Assembly (NCBI GenBank): GCA_027083475.1
Contig: JALWON010000398.1
Location: forward strand, 1-11,570
Reading direction: 5' to 3'
DNA from: Sulfurimonas sp.
GTDB taxonomy: Bacteria; Campylobacterota; Campylobacteria; Campylobacterales; Sulfurimonadaceae
DNA length: 11,570 nucleotides
The notes under the pieces were generated by a model that was not told the origin of the DNA, did not search any database, and was given only the letters and a program-made list of their open reading frames with translations. The position numbers were made by a program, and so were the translations under genes. How positions within the stretch are numbered: the stretch's first letter is position 1; each line of letters starts with the position of its first letter. This document shows, piece by piece, positions 6,789-11,570 of the stretch.

Positions 6789-7090
6789 TGCTTATTTTAG
6801 TACCTATGGATTCTGATGATGTGCATGAAGCAAAAATCACATCGGTAGCAGATGCTAAAATTTGGGCACAACTTCGTATAGAAGAGGGTGAACTTGTAGA
6901 AGTACTTCATAATGAAAAATATGATGGTTTTTCTCCTTGGAGTGAAGCAGTTGTTGTCAATAGCGATGGTGAAAGTGTCATGGACTTTATCAATATGGCA
7001 ATGATTGTCCTTGTTGCCCATACACAAAGAACGATTGACGACATAGTAGAAGCCTACTTATTTCGAGAACTTCACGACCTTGCTTACTAG
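6788..7090 (+). CDS. small conserved protein, possible NifX/NifB C-terminal-like fold
   Basis: I do not recognise this 100-residue protein by name. Its layout resembles the dinitrogenase iron-molybdenum cofactor family (PF02579: NifX, NafY, NifB C-terminus). It has a first strand LILVPMDSDDV, a segment ITSVADAKIWAQLRIEEGEL in place of the usual VSPHFGRAxYFxxxxVEDG, then NMAMIVLVAHTQRTIDDIVEAYLFREL matching the family pattern of a strand, a turn, and a helix predicted to run TxxEAxxAYLxGxL. The fold link is an inference from pattern alone. There is no Cys, so it cannot bind a cluster through Cys. It is translated from an ATG overlapping the luxS stop (TAATG) and ends 11 bases inside the next gene. 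Expression is therefore tied to luxS. No nif genes are nearby. Confidence 0.75.
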   Translation: MLILVPMDSDDVHEAKITSVADAKIWAQLRIEEGELVEVLHNEKYDGFSPWSEAVVVNSDGESVMDFINMAMIVLVAHTQRTIDDIVEAYLFRELHDLAY

Positions 7091-7523
7091 GTTTTTAGAA
7101 CTTTTTCATCCCCTTCCAGGGAATCACTATTTACATGTAACGCAAGAGCAAAATGCTATAAGTGATGCCCTTACAAAACTCCTTGCAACTGTGCAAGGAG
7201 AACTGAAAACAGAGATACTCTCAGCAGAAGATTTAGACAATGCAAAACCTTTTCGGGCCCTTCCAAGAGACAATGACAGTGTTATTTTTCAAGATGTTTT
7301 CTCAAAGCATAAAAATCAATCAACACTTTTAAAAATTGCTTATAGAACGCTGGCCAATACTGCCGAAATTATCATCTTAGAAAAAAAAGCTGTTTTAGAT
7401 ATAGAAGCCCTTAAAAAGAGTTTAGAAGAGCATGAATTTCGTACTCCAAATCATCTGGATATTTTAGAAGGCTATGATATTGTCGTGGCGAAAAAGATGC
7501 ATATGTGGGGCGCAGGTTTGTAA
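7080..7523 (+). CDS. short methyltransferase-fold-like protein without a clear SAM-binding loop
   Basis: I have no firm name for this 147-residue protein. The C-terminal half reads like the second half of a class I methyltransferase: SVIFQDVFSKH (strand 4 type), a helix LLKIAYRTLANTAEI, strand IIILEKK, then DILEGYDIVVAKKMHMW at the end, as in strands 6-7. The N-terminal half lacks the glycine-rich motif I; only HYLHVTQEQN stands where the first strand would be. It may be a non-catalytic partner subunit or a shortened methyltransferase. The only usable start in the open frame is TTG at 7080 (the frame is closed by a stop at 7047 and has no ATG upstream), with a weak GAG upstream, so translation probably depends on the preceding gene. 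Its stop overlaps the next ATG (TAATG). Confidence 0.75.
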   Translation: MLTRFLELFHPLPGNHYLHVTQEQNAISDALTKLLATVQGELKTEILSAEDLDNAKPFRALPRDNDSVIFQDVFSKHKNQSTLLKIAYRTLANTAEIIILEKKAVLDIEALKKSLEEHEFRTPNHLDILEGYDIVVAKKMHMWGAGL

Positions 7524-8269
7524 TGTTTGACGATGCACTTCATACAATGACTTTGAGTGAAGATGGTTCTTTTACTGCGTATTCAAAAGAGTACAATGAG
7601 CATTATCACTCAACAAAAGATGGTGCTTTACATGAATCTTTAGTGAAACATGTAGTGCCTGCGTTTCATGTAAAAAAGCAACAAGAAGAGATAGCTATTT
7701 TAGATATTTGCTATGGTCTTGGATTTAATACTTTAGCGACACTTTATTATCATCAAAAAAATAATTTATCATCAAAATTAAAAATATATTCACCAGAACT
7801 TGATGCTAAACTTGTCAAATCTTTAGTTGATTTCACATATCCAAAAGAATTTGAACATTTTAAGCCTATTGTGCAAGCACTCTCAACAGTAGGTTTCTAT
7901 GAAGATGAATACTTTTACATAGAAGTTTTTTTAGGGGATGCAAGAGAGTATGTAAAAAAATTTGCAAAGAAGTTTGATATTGTGTATCAAGATGCATTTT
8001 CACCGAGTACAAACCCCATACTATGGACAAAGGAGTACTTTGAAGATATCAAACGCAGTATTAAAAATGATGGAATTCTTACAACATACTCTATTGCATT
8101 AGCAACGAGATTGGCTCTTTTTGAAAATGGTTTTTATATTTATCTTAATGTAGGCAAAGAGTATAGAGATGCGACAGTGGCATCTCCATCAAAACTTTCT
8201 CTCTTTCAAGCAGTTGATATGCAACATAAAATTGCTTGTAATCCTCATGCAAAATCTTTACGAGATTAA
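7523..8269 (+). CDS. MnmC/MnmD-type tRNA-modifying methyltransferase (single domain)
   Basis: Probably methylates the 5-aminomethyl group of U34 in the tRNA wobble position, to give mnm5(s2)U. It matches the methyltransferase half of E. coli MnmC (PF05430, also known as DUF752), which exists as a stand-alone enzyme in Aquifex and others. The 248-residue protein has GSFTAYSKEYNEHYHS near the start, the SAM-binding DICYGLGFNTLAT at about residues 61-73, GDAREY at about 138, and the signature DAFSPSTNPILWT at about 157-169. The FAD oxidase domain of full MnmC is absent, so the aminomethyl substrate must come directly from MnmEG. The start is the ATG at 7523, overlapping the previous stop; reading from 7505 would add six residues without support. 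Last gene of the luxS operon. Confidence 0.87.
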   Translation: MFDDALHTMTLSEDGSFTAYSKEYNEHYHSTKDGALHESLVKHVVPAFHVKKQQEEIAILDICYGLGFNTLATLYYHQKNNLSSKLKIYSPELDAKLVKSLVDFTYPKEFEHFKPIVQALSTVGFYEDEYFYIEVFLGDAREYVKKFAKKFDIVYQDAFSPSTNPILWTKEYFEDIKRSIKNDGILTTYSIALATRLALFENGFYIYLNVGKEYRDATVASPSKLSLFQAVDMQHKIACNPHAKSLRD

Positions 8270-8817
8270 AAAAGAGTTTTCTCAAGTGCTTTAAGTTTGT
8301 AGCTGCGTCTATGGATAGGGCAGTAGCCATGCTTTTTAATCATCTCTACATGTAGTTTTGTTCCATACCCTTTATGTTTTTCAAACTGATACTCAGGGTA
8401 CTTTTTTGCTTCAAGTAAAATATCTCTATCATGTGTTACTTTCGCAAGTATAGAAGCCGCACTGACCTCTGCAACTTTTCCATCAGCTTTTATCATAGTT
8501 TGCAAATTTTTTACTCCAAAGGAAGTATTCCCATCAAATAAAAAGTTTGTTGTCGGCATATTTTCCATGATTTGTAGGAGCCCTGATTTGAGACAGTGTG
8601 CAATACCATGTGTATCTATCGCTTGGGGAGAAAATGTCACTATGTGATACTCAGCATTTTGGATAATCAGTGTATAGAGTGCCTCTCGTTTTTTGGCGGT
8701 GAGTTTTTTAGAATCATTTAAACCTGCAATCTCTTGGTGTAAGATACATCCTGCCATGACCAAATCTCCTGCAAGTGGTCCACGACCTGCCTCATCAATA
8801 CCGCATAATTTATTCAT
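8266..8817 (-). CDS. rnhB: ribonuclease HII
   Basis: Removes RNA from RNA-DNA hybrids and incises at single ribonucleotides in DNA, acting in the cytoplasm in replication and repair. The 183-residue protein carries the four acidic catalytic residues: Asp8 and Glu9 in GIDEAGRGPLAG, Asp95 in FDGN, and Asp112 in KADGKVAEVSAASILAKV. The GRG motif that reads the ribonucleotide junction is intact. The C-terminus KHKGYGTKLH and HRRSYK are also typical of RNase HII. The start is the ATG at 8817, with TAGGAG (complement of 8823-8828) inside the end of the upstream gene, whose stop directly abuts it. Its own stop interlocks with that of the converging methyltransferase gene at TTAA 8266-8269. Confidence 0.97.
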   Translation of the reverse strand: MNKLCGIDEAGRGPLAGDLVMAGCILHQEIAGLNDSKKLTAKKREALYTLIIQNAEYHIVTFSPQAIDTHGIAHCLKSGLLQIMENMPTTNFLFDGNTSFGVKNLQTMIKADGKVAEVSAASILAKVTHDRDILLEAKKYPEYQFEKHKGYGTKLHVEMIKKHGYCPIHRRSYKLKALEKTLF

Positions 8818-9882
8818 TTAATCTCCTAAAGCCCATATATCAAATGGTACCAACTCAACCTTAGAGAGAGGATGGGAGATACTCCCTTCTTTGTTCATCG
8901 TGACGGCTGTTACTTTTTTAATAGAGTGTGTGAAGATAAAAGCTTCAATACTCTCTAGTTTTTGAAATAAACGCCGTTCATCGGCAAAAGGTTTGCAAAG
9001 AATGATTTCATCACTTTTGGGGAGATAAAAATCAATGGCATCCTCATAGTAACAGGGTATATTTGATTTGAGAAGTTCAAGAAATATCATGTTTTCAAAG
9101 AGTTTACTAAAATTTTTGTCAGTACTCAGAGCAGCCTTAAAAGCAATGTCGCAGAGGTAAATCTTTTTTGTGGCTTTTGGATAATTAAATTTTTCTACAA
9201 GATGGATGTAATTTGAAGCTTGGAGTTGTGCAAAGGATGTATAGAGTTTGTCTTTTGATATTTTTCGGGTTTGTTTGAGACGTTCATAGATGGTATAAGC
9301 AGAGACCTTTTGGGAAAGAATTTTTGCACAAAAAATCATAATGTCAAAAGAGATAGCATCAAGATTTTTTCTAAGAATATTTTGTAAAAAAATATTTTTA
9401 TCATCAGCCGTCACCTTATGCATGATTGGGAGTCCTCCAATTTGGAAAAAATGATTTAAGGCACTTGAATCATACTTGTGCTCATATGCTAAAAATTCTT
9501 CATAATCCAGAGGATAGAGTTGTATAGTTTCTAAAAAATCATATTGAAGATGTTTTTGTGAAGTAATGATTAATTGAGCAACATTGACAAGATGGATACG
9601 CTCTTTGTAGTTATCTAAAACCAGTACCTCAATATTATTTTTATTGATAAAAGCTGAGAGTTGATGATTTAATGTATCAATATTGATACGAATATCATTA
9701 CAATTGATGTAGAGGTAGCTGTTTTTTTTTAAACTTAAGAGATAACTTTTAACAAGTTTGCTTTTGCCACTCTGCGAGATGCCATTAATTTGGTAGGATT
9801 TTTTTTCAAGTGATATTTTTCTATCATGATATTTTTCGAGGTTGATGTCTGTTTTATTACATTCTTCTAATAGTATTTCCAT
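8818..9882 (-). CDS. AAA_14/DUF4143-type P-loop ATPase, degenerate
   Basis: A cytoplasmic ATP-binding protein of unknown role, 354 residues. Walker A is GISQSGKS (34-41). The Walker B strand VLVLDN (86-91) has its Asp90 but an Asn where family members have the catalytic Glu (usual LDEI). The family segment LYPLDYEEFLAYE and the GGLP motif follow, with winged-helix-like sequence after that. The C-terminal DUF4143-like nuclease-type region has LFENMIFLELL and then DAIDFYLP, resembling the usual EVDF strand. The usual GR motif before the PLSF segment is missing. The start is the ATG at 9882; a TTG at 9888 would add two residues but lies between the -10 box and the likely transcription start. No ribosome binding site is visible, suggesting leaderless translation. 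Co-transcribed with rnhB. Confidence 0.82.
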   Translation of the reverse strand: MEILLEECNKTDINLEKYHDRKISLEKKSYQINGISQSGKSKLVKSYLLSLKKNSYLYINCNDIRINIDTLNHQLSAFINKNNIEVLVLDNYKERIHLVNVAQLIITSQKHLQYDFLETIQLYPLDYEEFLAYEHKYDSSALNHFFQIGGLPIMHKVTADDKNIFLQNILRKNLDAISFDIMIFCAKILSQKVSAYTIYERLKQTRKISKDKLYTSFAQLQASNYIHLVEKFNYPKATKKIYLCDIAFKAALSTDKNFSKLFENMIFLELLKSNIPCYYEDAIDFYLPKSDEIILCKPFADERRLFQKLESIEAFIFTHSIKKVTAVTMNKEGSISHPLSKVELVPFDIWALGD

Positions 9883-9888
9883 AAACAA

Positions 9889-9894
9889 ATTATA
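9889..9894 (-). promoter_or_regulatory. -10 box (TATAAT) for the ATPase-rnhB operon, leaderless type
   Basis: A perfect TATAAT read on the minus strand ends six bases before the A of the ATG at 9882, so transcription would begin at or next to the start codon. No ribosome binding site is found between it and the ATG. The spacing is the sequence evidence; the leaderless conclusion is an inference. Confidence 0.6.
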
Positions 9895-9897
9895 CAG

Positions 9898-9916
9898 TTT
9901 CCTTTTTAAAAGGAAA
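9898..9916. promoter_or_regulatory. perfect 19-bp palindrome, operator-like
   Basis: TTTCCTTTTTAAAAGGAAA has nine-base arms around a single T and no mismatch. It lies three bases upstream of the minus-strand TATAAT, covering the spacer of that promoter, where a repressor would block RNA polymerase. The protein that might bind it is unknown. Confidence 0.5.
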
Positions 9917-9954
9917 TAAATTTTATATATTTTTCATTTTTACCCCCTAAATCC

Positions 9955-9983
9955 TTGAATATTCGCTCCAATTTGAGTATAAT
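9955..9983 (+). promoter_or_regulatory. promoter of the S10 ribosomal protein operon
   Basis: TTGAAT (9955-9960) and a perfect TATAAT (9978-9983) are separated by 17 bases, close to the sigma-70 consensus and unusually complete for this phylum. Transcription should begin near 9990 and give a leader of about 49 bases before the rpsJ ATG. Confidence 0.8.
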
Positions 9984-9999
9984 TCCGCTCCCTTAAATA

Positions 10000-10017
10000 G
10001 TTGGGCAGGGATCCAAC
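10000..10017 (+). promoter_or_regulatory. small hairpin in the S10 operon leader
   Basis: GTTGG (10000-10004) pairs with CCAAC (10013-10017) around an eight-base loop, 11 bases before the ribosome binding site AAGGA (10029-10033). In Escherichia coli the S10 leader is bound by L4 for autoregulation, but that leader is much longer. Whether this short stem has a similar role is only a hypothesis. Confidence 0.35.
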
Positions 10018-10038
10018 GAGTTCTTTAGAAGGAAAATT

Positions 10039-10350
10039 ATGGAAAAAATTCGTTTAAAATTGAAAGCTTACGATCATCGTGTACTCGATAGATCAGTAGC
10101 ATCAATCGTAGAGGCTGTAAAGCGTACAGGTGCACAAATTCGTGGTCCAATACCTTTGCCAACAAAGATTCGTAAATATACTGTTTTAAAATCAGTTCAC
10201 GTTAATAAAAAATCTCGTGAGCAATTTGAAATCCGTATGCACGCAAGAATGATAGATATTGTATCTGCAACGCCAGAGACAGTTGATTCATTAATGAAAC
10301 TAGATCTTGCACCAGAAGTGGACGTTGAAGTTCGCTCTATGGACAAATAG
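10039..10350 (+). CDS. rpsJ: 30S ribosomal protein S10
   Basis: Component of the head of the small ribosomal subunit, and also the NusE partner of NusB in antitermination. The 103-residue protein matches S10 throughout: KIRLKLKAYDHRVLDRS at the start, TGAQIRGPIPLPTK, and VHVNKKSREQFEIRMHARMID. Length is standard. The start ATG follows GAAGGA at 10028-10033. It is the first gene of the S10 operon and has its own near-consensus promoter. Confidence 0.99.
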   Translation: MEKIRLKLKAYDHRVLDRSVASIVEAVKRTGAQIRGPIPLPTKIRKYTVLKSVHVNKKSREQFEIRMHARMIDIVSATPETVDSLMKLDLAPEVDVEVRSMDK

Positions 10351-10358
10351 GAGTAGTC

Positions 10359-10934
10359 GTGGAATATATTGTTGAAAAAATCGGTATGAGCCGTACTATC
10401 ACAGTTCCAAGTAAGCCTGTAACTCTTTTAAGAGTTTTAGACCAAAAGGTATGTGAAGTAAATGAAGGAACTGCTATTGTTGCTTATAACAGTGGTAAAA
10501 AAACGAACAAAGCAATTGAAGGTCAACAGAAAAAGTACAATCTTTCTGCAGAATTTAACCGTTTTGTTACTTTAGAAGTAGCAAACACTGAAGCGGGTGA
10601 TTTAGATTTAGCTCCATTAGCAGAAGCAAGTGTAGTAAAATCTACTTTTAACACAAAAGGTCGCGGTTTTTCTGGTGGTATGAAACGTTGGAACTTTGGT
10701 GGTGGTCCTGCATCTCACGGTCACAGATTTGGTCGTAGAACAGGTTCAATCGGTAATGCTGAGTGGCCAGGTCGTGTCATGAAGGGTAAGAAAATGCCTG
10801 GACAGTATGGAAATACACAAAATAGTGTAAAAAATGAAATCGTTTCTTACGATGCTGAAAATAAAATCATTGCGGTTTTAGGTTCTGTATCTGGTGCAAA
10901 TGGTTCTTTAGGTCGTGTAAAGGTAGCTAAATAA
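10359..10934 (+). CDS. rplC: 50S ribosomal protein L3
   Basis: Binds 23S rRNA near the peptidyl transferase centre and is an early assembly protein. The 191-residue protein has the L3 core SKGRGF-type segment TKGRGFSGGMKRWNFGGGPASHGH, GSIGNAEWPGRVMKGKKMPGQYGN, and the C-terminal SVSGANGSLGRVKV. It starts with GTG at 10359, with TAGGAG (10348-10353) overlapping the rpsJ stop. It is shorter than the E. coli protein (209), as is usual in this phylum. In the loop where E. coli carries the methylated Gln150 (GQNQTPG), this protein reads GNAEWPG, so Glu replaces that Gln. Its stop overlaps the rplD start. Confidence 0.98.
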   Translation: MEYIVEKIGMSRTITVPSKPVTLLRVLDQKVCEVNEGTAIVAYNSGKKTNKAIEGQQKKYNLSAEFNRFVTLEVANTEAGDLDLAPLAEASVVKSTFNTKGRGFSGGMKRWNFGGGPASHGHRFGRRTGSIGNAEWPGRVMKGKKMPGQYGNTQNSVKNEIVSYDAENKIIAVLGSVSGANGSLGRVKVAK

Positions 10935-11548
10935 TGAGCGCAATCGTTTTAAATGATAAAATGGAAAAAGCATCTGAGTTAGCATTACCAGAGTCTTTCT
11001 CTGGAATTAATCCTCATAACTTATGGCTTTATGTAAAGTCTGCTCAAGCTGCACAACGTGCAAATACAGCGACTACAAAAGGTAGAAGTGAAGTTCGCGG
11101 TGGTGGTAAAAAACCATGGGCTCAAAAAGGTGGCGGTCGTGCTCGTGCTGGTTCTCGTCGTTCTCCTGTATTTGTAGGTGGTGGTAAAGCTTTTGGTTCT
11201 CAAAACAACCACAACTACAATCTTAAAGTAAACAAAAAGCAGAAAAAACTTGCTTTAAATTTTGCTTTAAATGAGCATGCACAAAATGGTTCTCTTTTTA
11301 TTGTAGATAGCATCTCTGTAGAGTCTGGTAAAACAAAAGACGCAGCAGCAATGTTTAAAGCATTAAATCAAAGAGATACTCTTTTTGTAAAATCATTATT
11401 AGATGAGAATACATTTATGGCATTTGAAAATATTGCTGATACTTATGTAATCGAATCTAATGAGTTAAACGCATACTTAGCTGCAAACTATCGCTCAATC
11501 GTGATAGAAAAAGCTGTATGGGAAACTTTAACAAGTGAGGCTAAGTAA
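10934..11548 (+). CDS. rplD: 50S ribosomal protein L4
   Basis: Large-subunit protein whose long loop reaches into the exit tunnel. The 204-residue protein shows the loop as TTKGRSEVRGGGKKPWAQKG followed by GGRARAGSRRSPVFVGGGKAFG. The C-terminal globular part runs to the end, with NKKQKKLALNFALNEHA in between. The ATG overlaps the rplC stop (TAATG) and the stop overlaps the rplW start in the same way, so the three genes are translationally coupled. In E. coli L4 also represses its own operon; nothing here proves or excludes that. Confidence 0.98.
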   Translation: MSAIVLNDKMEKASELALPESFSGINPHNLWLYVKSAQAAQRANTATTKGRSEVRGGGKKPWAQKGGGRARAGSRRSPVFVGGGKAFGSQNNHNYNLKVNKKQKKLALNFALNEHAQNGSLFIVDSISVESGKTKDAAAMFKALNQRDTLFVKSLLDENTFMAFENIADTYVIESNELNAYLAANYRSIVIEKAVWETLTSEAK

Positions 11549-11570
11549 TGGCTGATATTACAGATATTAA
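11548..11570 (+). CDS. rplW: 50S ribosomal protein L23, start only
   Basis: An ATG overlapping the rplD stop (TAATG) opens a frame reading MADITDI before the window ends. The identification rests mainly on the invariant S10 operon order rpsJ-rplC-rplD-rplW; seven residues alone would not prove it, though they fit the start of L23 proteins of this phylum. Confidence 0.85.

Noticed and set aside
7505..7522. Six-residue upstream extension of the MnmC-like methyltransferase
   Set aside because: The first start in that frame lies inside the preceding gene; the ATG at 7523 forms the TAATG overlap seen elsewhere in this operon and gives the usual N-terminus.

Overview
The window looks like a chromosomal segment of an AT-rich Campylobacterota (Epsilonproteobacteria) bacterium, most likely Sulfurimonas or a close relative. 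The evidence is the heterotetrameric pyruvate:acceptor oxidoreductase genes in gamma-delta-alpha-beta order with subunit lengths like those of Helicobacter (185/131/407/318 residues), the short 191-residue L3, promoters with a good -10 box behind T-rich tracts, and a periplasmic alpha-carbonic anhydrase beside a CO2-fixing enzyme. The genus is inferred, because no search could be run.

Layout, left to right. (1) 1-2777, plus strand: the 3' part of an alpha-carbonic anhydrase, an orphan periplasmic peptide-type solute-binding protein, and a HAD-family phosphoglycolate-phosphatase-like hydrolase that starts 2 bases after it. (2) 2897-6050, plus strand: the four-gene por operon (gamma, delta, alpha, beta). 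In an autotroph of this group it would fix CO2 onto acetyl-CoA to make pyruvate at the exit of the reductive TCA cycle. (3) 6051-6272: an unusual intergenic stretch with several inverted repeats, then the luxS promoter. (4) 6273-8269, plus strand: a tightly overlapping operon of luxS, a small protein with a NifX-like pattern, a short methyltransferase-fold protein without a recognisable SAM-binding loop, and a stand-alone MnmC/MnmD-type tRNA methyltransferase. (5) 8266-9882, minus strand: rnhB (RNase HII) and, upstream of it, a degenerate AAA_14/DUF4143-type ATPase. The rnhB stop interlocks with the stop of the converging methyltransferase gene. (6) 9883-10038: a divergent promoter region with a perfect 19-bp palindrome, a TATAAT box set for leaderless transcription to the left, and a near-consensus promoter to the right. 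(7) 10039-11570, plus strand: the start of the S10 ribosomal operon, rpsJ-rplC-rplD-rplW, with rplW cut by the window end.

Most genes are conserved housekeeping or central metabolism, and I see no mobile element, CRISPR array, tRNA or rRNA. The least explained parts are the three genes behind luxS, the repeat-rich gap before luxS, the ATPase lacking its catalytic glutamate behind a palindromic operator-like site, and the carbonic anhydrase with a substituted second-shell zinc residue. No clear new defence or mobile system is visible.
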